Part shown: piece by piece, positions 33,489-48,600 of the stretch
Numbering within the stretch: position 1 is the stretch's first letter
How the letters are laid out: each line of letters opens with the position of its first letter
Assembly: GCA_031841125.1 (NCBI GenBank)
Contig: CM063106.1
Span: 11,842,001 to 11,906,000 of the forward strand
Source of the DNA: Acanthococcus lagerstroemiae
Taxonomy: Eukaryota > Arthropoda > Insecta > Hemiptera > Eriococcidae
Length of the DNA: 64,000 bases
Direction: 5' to 3'
Notes under the pieces: model-generated
The model's input: only the letters and a program-made list of their open reading frames with translations
Told to the model about the DNA's origin: nothing
Database searches by the model: none
Position numbers and translations under genes: made by a program

Positions 33489-33664
33489 TTAAACGGATAC
33501 TCGGCGGAACAGTAAGGCCAGTGCGGAGCCCAAGGACACGAGCAATGTGGGAGCACATTTGATGGCTGAGTTTACTCGGAAGGGGCCGATTTTGGCAGCA
33601 TAAGCGATCACGTAAGCGACGTACGTTTGTTCGTGCACGCCGTGGAACATGTGCGCCATTGGAC
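33489..33664 (-). CDS. Alp: Alp-like exon 9, C terminus and stop
   Basis: It begins after ATTCGCAG and encodes [21 protein letters not shown], then a hydrophobic tail and RRVSV-stop (TAA). The tail plus small residues upstream (NSAIKCAPT) suit GPI processing. A possible variant polyA signal ATTAAA (minus) lies at 33126-33121. Confidence 0.93.
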
Positions 33665-36600
33665 CTGCGAATATTAACATGAGATAAGCAAACAATAAGA
33701 AATAATTATAAGACATCATGGATGAACGGGGGGGGGGGGGTGGATGGTCAGCTTTGTTACACCAAGAGAAGTTGCCATGGTTGGGTGGGGCAAGCTTCCC
33801 GTCGTTTCATCTAGTTTAATCGAACGGAGCGCCGAAGAAATGATAACGCAAGGGTTGATATCGTAACTGTGTTATGACCTTCTCTTTGTGTAATATGTAC
33901 AAACGACAGAGGTACGAGGACGGCTTACAATGAGGCCTAGAGTACATGCCCTTGTTTGGTCGGAGCACCAGACAACTGGATGCTACGACGGGAGAGTATC
34001 TGAGATTCTCGATTCGACTATCCGTGGTGGTGCACTAGATACTAGTATCTTGAAGCGAAATGCGACTTCTCTTCGGTTCGTTTCCGGAGCACTAGATAAC
34101 TGGATGCTGCGACGGGAGCGTATGGAAGATTCTTAGTCCGAATATCCTCTACGGTGCACCAGATTCTGGATGCAGCACGCAGCAGAGTATGTCGGAGCAG
34201 AATACGACCTCTCTTCGGTTCGTTCCCGGAGCAGCAAATAACTGGATGCTACTACGGGGGCGTAACGAAGTTTCTCAGTTTGGATATCCTTAACGGTGCA
34301 CCTGATACTAGATGCAGCATGCAGCGGAGTATACCAAAGTAGAACTGCCTGTGAGCCTCAACTCTGAAGAAGTTCCACATGGCCGTCGATTTCGAGTTTA
34401 TATAGGTAGCCTGACCGCGGCCGCTTTCACCAGTCGTGACGTATTCTGGAGGGTGTAAAATACAACCCTCCGCGGGACTGGTTGCTAGCGAATACGGTCG
34501 CGCTATGAGATAGGAGTTCGCAAGCTACGCGAGCGTATCAGCTTCAGAATCCCAAGCCTGGAAGTCGGTGGTTTGCAGCCCCGAACTTTCTTTTCGTACA
34601 TAATTTTTACACTCTCCAGTGAATAAGTGTAAAGTTGGGGCATGTTTGACGAATACCCTGCAGATAACCGATTCTAAAAATCTTATTGATGGTTGCCGCA
34701 GCAGTCCTTCGTTACGGGGAGCAATTTCTATCGTTGCATTTCAGTTTGTTTTCAAGCTCAAGAGAACAATTTCTATTAAGAAAGTAAATCGTTTCTTCCG
34801 TCAATCACACCGTATTCCCTTCGAAAATAAGAATAGGCAAACATACTAAGATATTCATAGGATAAGTTGCCTGCTCTCTAGTTGAAGGAGGAATAATTCA
34901 CTTCGAGACCTGTATGCACATATGTGTATCAAGATAAATTATTCTCTGTCATATTGAAAAGTATACGTATTCATTAATAGAAAATTTATAAAATGTGTAC
35001 AAATTGTGGAACTGTTTGGTAGGTAATAATAGAATCAAGAAAACAGTTATAGCAACCACTTAAACAACTATCACGATACGCAAAAACTCGCCAGTTACCC
35101 GCGGAAAAGTTACCCTTCTGTAACCCTTCGATTACCCGGGTAACTGAAGGGTTTCCGAAGGTAACTTTCCGGCGGGTAACCGGCGGGTTTTTGCCCATTG
35201 GGGTTATCAGACCTGGTTCAACAGTGTGCTCGCAATACATTATGAATCAGAGTTGGCAAGTTTCAAACAATAATGTTTCAGATAGTAAGATCCAGTGAAC
35301 CTTTATCAATTTTGTGAAGATTTTTTCCAATTTCCATCACTGTGGTAACAGGAATTATGAAAGCTACGATGAAGGAATCCGATGCCACTATGAAAGAATT
35401 TACTAAAGTCTGGTTCCACGAGAGACCAGAAATTTGTGAATGCGAAGTAACGAACCGCTTAAAGTTTTCGAAAAGCCCTCCTACAGGCGGTAACATAGTT
35501 TCTTATTATAAATTTCTTAAAACTTTTTTCAATTTCTTTGACTCAGGAGGAAAAAATTGCAAAAATTTAAAATTTAAATCTTTTCCATAAGTAAAAGTTC
35601 CTAATTACGAAACTAGGCATAATAAATGGGAAGAAGGGGCGTTAAGTATAAATTTTGAGAATGTTTTAGAGGTTGTCCGGGACGGCGAACAAAATATGAT
35701 TTTTTTTTAAAGCGTATAGTTCACTCGAAAAGAGTAAAACGATAAATGAAGCACACTTTGCAGTTTTACTGGTTTTTAAGTTTAAACAATTAAACACCAT
35801 CTATCCCAACATTGACATCATTTTCCATTTTGTGTTTGTGTATAGCCTGTACCAACTGTTCTGCAGAAAGGAGCTTTTCTGCTCTCAATCATATTAAGAA
35901 TTATCTCCATTCTACTTGTTGCAACAAAGACTGAATTCGCTCGCGAGTCTCAATATTGAGTGCGAAATCACGAAAAAATTAGATTACGAAGAGATTGTCA
36001 ACGATTCTGCGAGTAAAAAATCAAGAAAACAAGTTTTAAAATAATTTGTTCATTTTATATTTGCTTTTATGATGCATTTAATTTAATATTGCAACATTGG
36101 TTAGTGAATTAGGTATTTCTTTTTAATAAATTATTATCCGGAATTAGGGATTTTTCATTTCCAAAACACGTTAATTACCGACTACATTTTTGTATACTTT
36201 GAGACCCCATAAGCCCCACCCGCTTGAAAAAAAGAGAAAAATTTACGGAGAAAAGGCGCACAGAATTTCATAGCCCAAAGGCGGAAATAAAATAAGCGTG
36301 GCCCTAGTTGACCGTACATTTGACTAAATTATGCTGAAGACCTTTTGTTCTACTTGTAAATCATAATAATATTATGAGATGTTGCTGTCAATCAAATTTC
36401 AAAGCGGATTTGTTGGTTGTAAGACCGAGTTTGCAGTACACGCGAATTCGATCCAAAAAGTGAAAAAAAAAATATTATAGCCTAATGTTTCGTTTTTTAA
36501 ATTTTTTTTTTTTCTAAATAATTTTTTGTTTATTTAAATACGTAATCATTTTATTTTGTTAAAATTTATCTTAGTCCCTCTGCCATAATTGGCCAATTCG

Positions 36601-39600
36601 GCTGTGACAGGGGGTCTTTAAATAAATAAAGTATTAAGTATAAGGCAATAGATATAATATAAATAAATAAAAAAATAAAAAAATACTTTTTCGGGAACAA
36701 ACTGTTATTTGTTGGATCAAAAAATTCTCGATCCATGATTTGATCCCCATCACGAGTATCCGTGATCCGAATCAATTTTTAGTCACTCGATTCATAAATA
36801 TTCGGATCATTTTTCGGATCTTTCCAAAATATGTCAATATTTTACTAATTCTGAAATTTTGTGGACAAAATCAAAAATCAAATGATTAAAAATTATTACA
36901 TTAAAATAGTTGAAACGCACGATTTGAAAATCAAGAATAATTTTTCCAAAAATGAATAAGAATTATGATGAGGATAATTTTTTAAATAATTTTTTTGATT
37001 TTAAGATGGGAAAAAAACACGAAAAATTCTGGAAACAAATGATTTAAATCGTAGAATCAAAATAATTAAAACCAAAACCAAATTGATTTTTAAAATCCTG
37101 ATTTTAAAATCAAAATAAAATGATTTAAAATTAGTTAGTTTCAATAATCCTTTTGATTGTTTGACTTTAAGTTTCCTTATCTCTGGTTGAAATTTCTTAA
37201 TGATCCGAAGAAATTGATCCGTATCATGTTACACCCCATTTTATGTCAATTTTTGCGCGTATCTCAGCGACAAAGCGCCGCCGTCCAATTCGAACTACGG
37301 ATTCGAACTCAGTAGTCAGAATTAAGTAGTAATGCTAGCACTCAAGTCAATGTTTTTGATTTTTAAAAACCTCTCCAGAATACACCGGAATGAAAATTCC
37401 AGAAATGCAAAAAACTATCGGATACAGAAATTGCCCTACTATTTGCTTTTTCCTTTTTCCTTCCTTCGGAGAGTAGACGCAGAAGATTCAGTTGAATCCG
37501 GAAAATAACTGAGTTTTATATAGTCGATTAAGTTGTGTATCATGCATACGCACAAATAGGGGGGGGGGGGAAAGGCTTGGATTCTAAATAGCCCTCCCAA
37601 ACACTGAAAAATTACCAAAGAAAATGATGCGGAGGGGTGGTGTTGCTTCATAACAAAGGGGCTTAAGCCCCTCCCCCAGTTCTGAGCCCTATTTGTGATT
37701 CTGAATCATGCTTTTTTTATGGTAATGAATATATGTGTATTAGCTGCCATAACTGACTAGGAATAAGTAATCAATTTTCTTGATTCCTTGAAACAGCTAC
37801 TCGATGAAAATGGCTCGAGTTTCGGCGTTCTAACTGAGCTGGAGTCATGTTTTGACCAACTTTTAAGCGCATTTCGGCGATGAAGCTTCGCCTCCAAATT
37901 TTACCCCATTTCATGTAAATTTTTGAGTCTATTTTAGCCAGGAAGCGCTACCCGTCAAATTCAGACCACAAGTTCGAATTCAGTGGTCAAAACTGAGTAG
38001 GACTGCTAAGTTCTCAACTATCAGTGCTCCTAATTTTTGAAATTTTCTCATTTATTATATTCATTCTCGTAAAAAAAAAAATTCTTGAAAAAAAATGAAG
38101 ATTTAAATCACAAATTAAACTCATTAAAATCAAAAACCAATTTATTTTCAAAACTATGATTTTAAAATCAAAATAAAATGATTTAAAATCAATTAATTTT
38201 AATGATCTTTTTGATTTTTTGAGAAATTGTTTTCAAACAAATTTTCAGAACTATAACAGATGTTTCAAGCAAAATTTGTTTTACACTGGATCCTTTATTT
38301 GACAACTACTTTTTCCGTATCTGTCCCCTTCGTGCCATGAATTAAGATTTCTAAAGTCCCCCTTTACAAGCCTTACCGAGGGGGGGGGTCGTAGTTTTTT
38401 GTTCTCATTTTGCAAAGGAACACAAATATAAAACACTGAAACTTTTCCCAGAATCGCTTCCCTACCTCTATACTTTTGCATATTTGAGGATTTCCCCATC
38501 CACCCCTCGGGTACCACCAACACAAACCCTGCTTTTTTAGAGGGATCGAGGGAAGGAGGTTCTTGAAGCAGTAAACATGCTAAACTTTTGGGGCTGTTAA
38601 GAAGCTAAATTTAAACTTGGGATATTATAAATGAAGGGTTACCAAAGAAAAGGGAATAAATGTCGATTTTTTTTTTTTCAAGAAGCGCATTTTAAAATTG
38701 TACAATCAAAAAAATGGTTTACATCTGGTTTCCCTCGCATTGGATTGGTAATCTGATGGGAAGTAGGCCGCAAAATAGTATCTTTCGGTGGAATAATTTC
38801 AACTGTTTTTTTCGCATTAAACAACAAAACCATATTTCAAGTAAGCAGAGAATGTGCAACGTCAGCTACTTAAAATTCAATAATGGTTGTTCACTTTCTT
38901 GTTCGATACACCCTTTTCAATGGCATAAACAAATGGCCTCAGAAAACGCGCTCTTTGGTGAATGAAATCTGAACTACAAAATGTAAACATTCGGAATAAC
39001 TTACCCCTTTATTACTGGATTCGCATTATGTTTATACAACCTATCCCAATGCAAATCTCGATTTTGATTGTTATGGCACTTACACACCTCTTTCTTTGGT
39101 AACCCTTCAAATATGGTTCTTGGGTTCACTGAACTCAGTTCTGACATTACACTTAGTCTCACTTGAAAATTTGGATCTGGAGGAGGGGGAAAATGTCAAA
39201 ATGAGTTCAAATGTAATCTGCACGTCGAATATTAGGTTCCCAGGGTCGTTGAATTCATTTCTGGCAATATTTTCACTCATAAATGAAAACTGGTGGAACC
39301 TGCGGAAGAGGAAGGTGCTCAAATATGAACAAACTGGCCTCTAGGGCTATATGTCACTTGTGTTTGATTTCCTTATGGTATACAATTCGAACAAAAATGC
39401 CCTCCCTAATGTCATAAGCTACTCTGGAGTAGAACTCCTCGCATATGTTTGGGTATTCCTGCGTGCAGAAGAAATGTCAACAACACATGCACACACTTCG
39501 CTATACCAATGCACGCAAAGAATAAGTATTTCTAGACTGATTTACAAGCCAGTACATTGCCGGGTTGCGAGTTTTTATGTTTAGACTTGCGCGAGAGTCG

Positions 39601-42600
39601 CCAAGTGTAGTGCTGCACCCCGACAACCACGAATAGGAATTTCCCAGCTTCAACGGTCGGTGGTGGGTGACTGGAATAGGTACATTCAGGTCGATGATCG
39701 CGTGATTCTCAGACAGTTCATTCGAAACGCTGGAATAAAACGACCGCTTAGCACGATACCTTCGCTACAGCCAAATAACCGAAGATATACATATAAGTAC
39801 ACGAATAACAACTCTGCATAATTTACTACGTTTCCGGGTTGAAATATTCTAACGACGGTTCAACTAAACTCAGCAACGATTATCACTCGACCTACATTTA
39901 TGTAACAGGCCTGCTTATATTTGTCTGTCTCAGTTTAGAAAACTTATCAAGTTGTAAGTGCCATTGCCGACTGTGTATACATGGGGCGTTTGAACTGAAA
40001 ACTGCAATCGATCGTGAGTACCTGTCGCGTAAACGGTAACGTCACCGCCTCCATTGGTTTCTTCATCGGTGAGTATGGCCGCCTGTTGGCGGTACTCTCG
40101 CAGCGTTGTATCCGTACTCGCCGGATCCTGTCGAACAACGTAATTGTTTTCTCCGCATGAGTAATGGTAATTAGCGATTGAGCCAGTCGCGTACGTTAAT
40201 GTAGTGTAGGGCACTTTATCATGCTTCGACTCCTGTGCAGTCCCTGCAAATCAGACCTTCAACTATACAAAACAGCTTGAGTACAAGGGAACAGAGGGCG
40301 GAAGCATTCCTTTCAAAGTCAATGCCGCAGTTAAAAGAGTTTCTTCAATAGTCACCTAAAATACTTGAGTTTCTACTCGGATAGCCATTAATGGACATGG
40401 TGTGACCGTGTCCACCGGTGACGATTAACAGAGTCTCATTCAGGATTCCTAACTCGAACAACAATTCTCGCGTCTTCTGTACCGCCTTGTCGAATTCAAT
40501 AGTCTCTTCGATCGCTTTTCTCGCACTGCCTTCGTGATGGGCTTTGTCGATGAGGCCGCCTTGAACCTGAAACATTTCTCAAGTTACATGCGAAGGACTG
40601 AGTATTCAGTCATGAGCGGATACAGAGCAGATCGATGAAAGGAGGGGCACTGTTTGAAAGCTATGACGCCATTTCGAGGTCCAACTTTTAGAATGATAAT
40701 ACCTTCACCTTTGTCAGTTCCCACGTCCGCGTTGCGTGTTTCGCTTTCAGCCGATTACACGAGATATAGCAGATACTCGCTTGTTCATGTCGGCCGGATC
40801 ATAACTCTCAATTTCAGTTGAATACAGGGAACAAGAGAGACAATAAATAGACACACGGTTGAGACTGAATAGTAGGAAGACAGAGATATGTAAAAAGTAC
40901 TGAAATGACAAATGCTTTCGCCTCTTCGGCCGTTACGTGTCTATTTCGACCAGTTACACCAAACAGCAGACACTTGCTTTGCTCTTGTCGATTGGATCAC
41001 AACTGTCAACTTCAAAAAGAAGAAGGAGGTTGTAAATGGATAGACACACGGCAGTAGAAAGATAGAGACAGAAAGAAAGAAAGAAAGAAAGACAGAGATG
41101 TGTAAAAAGAACTAACAGACAGGTAGGCAGGTAAAGGGTTCACAGGAGGGTTCAACTGGGGGGCTTCAGTACTTTAGCTTTCTACGATTTCTTGTCCCCA
41201 ACCTGACAATTACTTTTCCGATCTTGTGGAAAAGTGAGCCCATGCTATGGACATGTTCATATATTTTAAAATACATTGCCCTCCTAGGGCAGTAAGTCCA
41301 TCCCCGCCTTTGGAGAAAACAGGATACGAAGAGCACAAAGGGAGAGGCTGTGGTCTCTGTCTCTTCTGGATCCGCTAATGCACGCGAGACCCCGAAAATT
41401 CATTTATGGGAATAACGAATGAGGATGGGCTCTATGAATATAGGAAATAAACAAAAACTTGATACCATAAGAACGAATCCATTTCGATTCTTTCGCAATA
41501 TTTTAATGGCTGACTCAACCATCATCTCTAGCGAAGGCTGTCCTCCAAGCGAACGATTGCGATCTCCTTCAAATGGGAAGTGGGAATTGGAAAACAGTCC
41601 TGTAAAATACACGAGACATATAATATACTCTGTTGTGACCTATTGTATCGCAGGTATAGACTGAAATGGACAGAACAAGTCTCCCAAGTCAGCATTATTG
41701 GCAAGTCATTCCCTATCAGTCAGCAAATTGGAAAAGTGAAGATCTCGTTTCCTGCTTCATAAATTTCATCCGACCTCTCAGTTATTTCTGCCCTATTTTC
41801 GCATAGGTTCCGGAAGCAGCAGCTTGTTGGCATATAACTAACCGGTTTTACTTGACATAATGATTTGACTCACCTAGAGCGTACTCTGTTCGAGATGTAT
41901 CTATATCTAATAATCCACCGGTAGTTTGTACGTAGGCGCTTTTCAGGTTTTTCTGGCGTTTCTCTTGGGTCCAATCGTCGATCAAATTCTTGTTATCCGT
42001 TCTCTGGCAAACGAACTGGTCGACCGGATCTGCTCTCGTGTGTTGTGCGTTGGTCATTAGACACTGTCGTCCACCACCGTAAATAACCTGAATCAAAAAT
42101 AAAAAAGTGTAAGAAATTTGAACTGAATGTATCAATCTAGTATCTACCTACCACAATGCACATAGGTATAATATAAGCTCATTTAACTTATAGGTAGGTA
42201 TATAAGTACCGCACAGAAGTACTCATGTTACGCTTTGTACAGCAGTCCGGTGAATATTGTAATGAATTACTCGTACATATAAGTACACAGAAGTACTCAT
42301 GCTACCTAATGTATATATGCATACAGCAGCCCAAACATACAGTAACTAACAGGTATACTACATGTACAGGAGTACTGAAGTTAGTTCGCAAACTATATTC
42401 AACTGGGTAAATAATACCTATGTAGACATCGCTGTGATTAGAACTGTAACCAGAAGGATGTTAATGCAGTATTACCCCAACCAACTCGATTTGTCCCCTT
42501 CCTCCAGCAAAAGAGAAAGTCCATGTTATTCCTACTTCTATGATCTTTTTCCTTCCAAAATTTGATTGGCCTTTCTTGATACAAGATGTTGGCTTCGACC

Positions 42601-45600
42601 TTAACTTCAATCATGCCTATGGAAAACTAGTAACGCTGATGAGTATACTCGTAGCAGAAAACTACCAGGCGCGGCAACTTGGAATTTTCCCATGTAGTGC
42701 TCGAAGTTAAAAAGGTTTGCAGATCAGTAAACTAATAACGTGTTGACCGCTCCAGGTTGCGCAAAATCGTGGTAAAAAATATTCAAACCTAGTTGAGTAG
42801 TTGACAAATAATTTTTATTTTTCCAACAACGATGATGTGATGTGTTTTAAGATAATTAGCTACGATAAAACGATAATGATTTCATGTAGTGCTTCAGCCT
42901 GTGAACACCGCACCATACTTGGCGCTCTGACAACCATGGATTATTAGCAGCATATTCCAGTTGGTAGTTCAGTATGGCTCACCCGCAGTAGTAGAGTACT
43001 ACAGACCCAAGTGTGGTCAAGCGCCATCTTGATTCCAAAAGCGCCCTTGATGCCGAATTGACTACGCGGTATGCTCCGCATAGTCGGATTCGGTATTGAC
43101 GGGCGCGTTTGGAAACAAGATGGCGTATGACCATACTCGGGTGTCTACTATCTAGAGCTTTAGTAGTAGTAAAGAATTGAATGTTTGCAGTAAACTACTG
43201 AAGTTTAGAAGTTGAGTAGGTATAGTCAACTATAGAACACTAGCAGTATTCAGTAAATAATATCTTAAATAGTTCGTTACCTATTGCTGGTTAGTAGAAT
43301 GAACTACTGCTCGTTAATAATGAACACCGATCTTTGCAAAGAATTACTAAAGACTACTAAGAGCAGCAAAGGCGTGCCGTGGTTGTTTCCAGGAAGTAAG
43401 CGATAAGCGTAGAGGTGAAGTAAAAATCAGAATAAAAGTATGAAACATACGAATATGCTACTACAAAACGGCATGGATGGAATTATTCAAATTATCGTAT
43501 CCCTGTGTAGGGTCATTCCATATGCATTTATTCTTTTCTGTGACGAATAATAGACACAGGGACGTAACACCAAAAAAATTTTCCTGGGGGGGGGGAGGGA
43601 GGGTAAAAATTGTGAATGAAAGGCCCAACTAACTCAACTTGAAATTACCAAGAATCAAAGAAAAAAAAACCTTTTGATTTGTTGGATTTTTTCAACCGAC
43701 TCAACTCAAAATTTCAAACACCACAGCAAAAAAAAACCTTTGACTTGTTGGATTTTTCCAACTTCGCAACTCAATTCCCAAGTATAAATGCAAAAAAAAA
43801 AAACCTTTTGACTTGTTGGATTTTCCCAACTGCGCCTGATTGAAATTGTAAATTTTCCCAATTGTTGAATGAAAAATTCTGACAGGCGGGGGGGGGTTGC
43901 TCACCCCCTATCGGTACATCCCTGAATAGATATGGCCAACAAAACAGTTTTCCACCCTCAACTGGTAAACCATAAAATGTTTTCATATTGCAATACGTGG
44001 CAATGTTTAGTAAAACTTGAATCACCTTTCTTTTGCTTGGTTTTTAAAAATGGTAATCCTGGTTTAGGCTTCCTACTATTAATAATTTCTGATTGTTCAT
44101 TAAGAGTAAGTCGCGAAAACGGTTTTCCAATAAGATCTCAAATACGTATTTTGTGGGCAAAAGAACACGGAGCATTCAAATATAATGCGTTGACTAGTAG
44201 AAGAACATAACACGTTTCACTGTCCACTTTGACGTTCGTGTGTAGCCAAGCTGAGCCGAACAAAATCAAACGCACAGGTTTCATCGCGTTGAACATGCTA
44301 GTGTGTTTTTGTGTTGGTAATTAACACGGAGGCGGAGAGTAAGTCGTGCAGTGTTACGTGCAGTATGGAAAACAAGTGTTAGATCCGACGCACACTTCGC
44401 TGGCCTATACAAATGTACATGTACAAGGATTGCGGAATGCCAAACAGGATAGTGCCACATATCTCCCGTGAATTCATTGTAAACTTAAGCGTAAGCGTTG
44501 TAAGCGTCAATACAGTTGCTATTTTGCCCAATATTTCATTATCTCTTATTTGTTACAAGTTCAAGTTGATATTGTTATGAAAACTTATTTTCTCGGGAAT
44601 TTTCAAGGTAAGCGGTGCTTACCTTGCTTGCCTGGAATGCACGCCACTGAAAAGCAGTGGTCCGATGCGAAAAATCCCGCCAGTTACCCGGGTAACCAAA
44701 AGGGAATCAAGGGTAACAATTGACGGGTTTCTGAGTAATCTGAGGGTAACCGAGGGTTGCAAATGGGTAACTTTTCCGCGGGTAACTAGAGGGTAACTGA
44801 TTTCCCACCGGGGGTGCACTACGGAATACATGAGTGGCCAGTTATTTCTGTTGAGTAGGTACTTAATTTGTAGATACTCGTAAATTACATAGATGCAACA
44901 GTCTAGGTAATAAGTACAAATCGACTTGATCAGCATGCTAGCACAGCACAGACGTGGTCTTCATGTAGCTCAAGGTATGAACTTGTTTATCGCCAAAGCG
45001 TTTTTGCACTCCGCAAAATACAGAAAACAAGGATCGAAACGTTCAAACGATTACAAAAAATAAAATCTACCATCCAATAATTTATCTAGCCGGTAGGTAG
45101 TATATATATAAAAATTAACACCTACTGGGCAGTAGCTATTCGAACTCTTCAATTCCATGGAGTGGGAGAGGATTCATATATCCAACTTAGTGACCATGAT
45201 ACAGATTTTTACGTAAATACTAACCTTGAAATTGCGTCCGGGTTCGTCTTCAATCAATTGCCGACCTATATCTTTGCACAAACTCCCAGGGGACAACGCG
45301 CTATTACATTCCCAAAAATGTGACGCCGAATGCGCGTATAAAGCGCTTGGAATAGCATCGGTCACTCGTTTGTTGGTCACAAGGCCTGCAGGAAACAGAA
45401 ATAATTATAACAGTTCGTCGACAAACACAAACAAGAACAGTGACGACGAAAGAAAAACAGAATACGCCATCGAAAGAAATAACTATAGACGTTATAATAT
45501 ACCTATACCCACATTATCTAAAAAAATAAAACTTTACCCTTCTACAACGACGTAACCTAAAATCCTCCCTTATAATAGTGGTTTCCAAGTGACTGGAAGT

Positions 45601-48600
45601 TTGTCCTCATCTACATGCGGATATTTTTCATCATTAATTTCAAATTTTTCTTTTAATATAGACGCGCTCCCAAACTAACTCCGTGCAGAGGCATAGCGAC
45701 TGGGGTAGGGGGAGGCTAAAGCTGGCCAGTTAGAACAGTTGGAAAAATGCAGTTCCAATTGGGAAAATCCGACTTGAAAAGCACGAAAAAAAAGAACACT
45801 TTTGCCTGTTTCTACGACTCAAATCATCTAAAAAAGTTTTTCGTTCGTTTTGCTCCCGAAATTTGGGACCTTTCAGTTGGGGAATTCTTCTATCTTTGCT
45901 AGTTGCTGACTCGGTGATGGTGTTGTAATGAATATCGAATTTCTACAGAAGAAAGCTTTGTTGGTCATGAGATACAGGAATTAGGGTCGGTCGATGTAGA
46001 CGAAGCTACAATCAGAATGCGATTTAAGTACCTACTTACCTAATAATGGCATCAGTAAGCATTCATTTACTGGAAATTACTGTTCAGTATACTTCTTTAT
46101 AATCTCATTAAATAGGATAAGGTTGCATATTATGGACCCGTTCCTAATATGGACCCCCGGTTTATCTCGGAAGCCATTAGCGCTACCGAGCGGCAAAAAA
46201 TATAGGTATGTTGTACCTCTCTAGTCACAGATCAATATCATGCAAAAAGTCGCTCCTCGGAAGCCGAAAAAAAATTACAGCCAAAAAACGAAAATTGATA
46301 AGCCAACTTTTTTTTTCAACTCAGTTTTCTCATTATCATTTTCGAAAAATTCGTAATCAAATTTTATCCTGTCCTGTAAAGTTGAGTACGTTCCAAGCAC
46401 TTTCAGAGGATTACTTCATTTTTCAAGTTGAAGCTTCCGTATTCAAGTAAGTTCGTTTGAAAATTTCACTATATGGGACTCCAATATGGACCCCTTACAT
46501 TCATGAGTTTTTTCAAGTTTTTAAATGACTTGTTTTCAACTTTTGGACAATTTTTGGTTAATAAATTACCATTGATATTTTACAGATGGGGAAAGTTCGT
46601 AAAACTTGGGCCTCCGAAAAGATGGATTCAGCAGTCAAATGATCATAGTATATTTGTTCGGCTTGCCTGAATTTGTAATCCTCAAACTACGAGTATACTT
46701 TTTCCCCCTTATTTATATGACTTTTACGTTTTGTATTGCTCAATATATACATTCATTTCGCATTTTTCTACATTGAAAAAAAATTCATTTCAGAGGTCCA
46801 TAATGGGAGCCCAAAAATTTGATTTTTCAAAAATGTACTTTTTGGGGGAAAAAAATCGCCAAAAATTGGGTAGTTACATTTTTCAAATTTTACTTAAGGA
46901 GGTTATAGCCAAATATCCTAGGTACAATCTCAGCCCATTTCCTCCCGCCTAAGTGTCACTGGGGCTTTTCCAAAGTCCAAAAACAAGATGGGGTCCATAT
47001 TCAGCACCCTTACCCTAGTAGCCTCAGCAGTTCTGGTTGGCCGAGTGAATATATAGAGCGCTGGTCTCGGAATCCGGAGGTCCCTGGTTCGAGCCCACGT
47101 AACAACTCTCTACATTTCGACCTAGGCCAGTGTTTCGGCGAGAAGAGAGGAGGCTTAAGACAGACCTAACAGCCTCCCCGACGTCTCTGAGGTAATGCTC
47201 GAAAGGGCGGCGTCCAGAGCTCGGGTTGAGAGCAAAATTAGAAAAGAGTTATTACTAGAAACTGCTGGCCAGTAGTTTACAATAGTATAATTTGGGCAAG
47301 TAGTAGCCAGAGTAATTATCACTGGTCAATAGAGTTTAGTATGTAGTGTCAAAAATACTACTGCACTACTGATATTTTTGAAGTTTCGAAGCAGTTTTTT
47401 TTTATTTATTTAAAAAAAATATATGCTAGGGTTTGAACGGCCCCACATAATGAGCTGGTGGCATGTGTTTGTGTTATTTGAGAAACAGTCATTTAATTAT
47501 CCTATACTTTACCTATCTAATAATAGCTAGTTAGCCCCTAACTTATACAGATAATATTTGATCATAGGTAGGTACAGATTCCAGTTTTCAGGTACATACA
47601 AGAAATTCAAATTAACTCCACTTCAGAGGCCCTACCGACGGGATGGAATCTAAAAACTATGCATACTTAGTTCCTTTAAATAAATCAAAAGCAGAGTTTT
47701 TAGGCTGTTAAATTCATTTTTAAGGTTATTTCAATTGCAACTCCAACCCATAATGGTTCACCGGGGGCTAAGTTGTTGAAAATTCAAAATAACATAAGGA
47801 ACCTTCTATGTCAATAAAAGGGTTCATTGAGTCGCAAAATTCATTTTCGAAGTTATTTTAATAGAAAAAAAGTAACATCAATTGGGGTAATATCGGACAC
47901 TGGTGGTAATATCGGCCACTCACGACTTGTTATAGGAGCGCTAGTTTCGTTATCAGTAATTCAACTGGGGTAATTGGGGTGTAAACCTGCACTAGAGTGC
48001 GCTGCAAAATCACCTGTGCGGTCGTTAGTGGGGGAAAATGAATGGGTGATCATGTGTATTTTCATAATAGAAAAATCTCCATGATCACCCATTCAATCCA
48101 CTGATAAGACGCAATCGTGCCAACATTTGCAACTCTAATTTATATCCCAATATCAGAGACTAGTATAGTCGGTTCCAGATAAGAGTATCAAAAACTCCGA
48201 GATAGACCACAGACTATAATACGTTCACGAGTTCAATTTTGCAACCAATCACGTATCACTTCCTGAGAACGTGCGCTGCGTCTCTGATGCGTTCAGTGTG
48301 AATTTCTTACCTCCCTTTTCCCCTGTGATGCCGCCACGTCTATGGGTTTTTTGATACTCTTATTTGGAACGGACTTAGTAATATCGGCCACTCATGACTT
48401 GTTATAGGAGCGCTAGTATCATCATCAGTAAACAACTCATGTGTGGCCGATATTACCACCGGTATTCAATATTACCTCAGTTGACGGTACCTATATCATA
48501 ATGTCATAGAAAATTTAAAATTACGTACATAACGTAGTTTTTAGTATAGCAGTATTGGAGATTTTAGTTTGTTGAGTATAAATAAGAATTCGAAAGGTCC

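Larger units (their letters stand above)
47875..48487. mobile_element. 613-bp TA-flanked element with GGTAATATCGGCC termini
   Basis: The left CATCAATTGGGGTAATATCG and right CGATATTACCACCGG, then TTACCTCAGTTGACGG, are inverted. TA lies outside both ends (47873-47874, 48488-48489). A sub-repeat GACTTGTTATAGGAGCGCTA occurs twice (about 47923, 48398). Another MITE is nested inside. Confidence 0.75.

Noticed and set aside
45226..45555. 109-codon + frame
   Set aside because: It is antisense to Alp-like exon 4. The minus strand carries the conserved protein.
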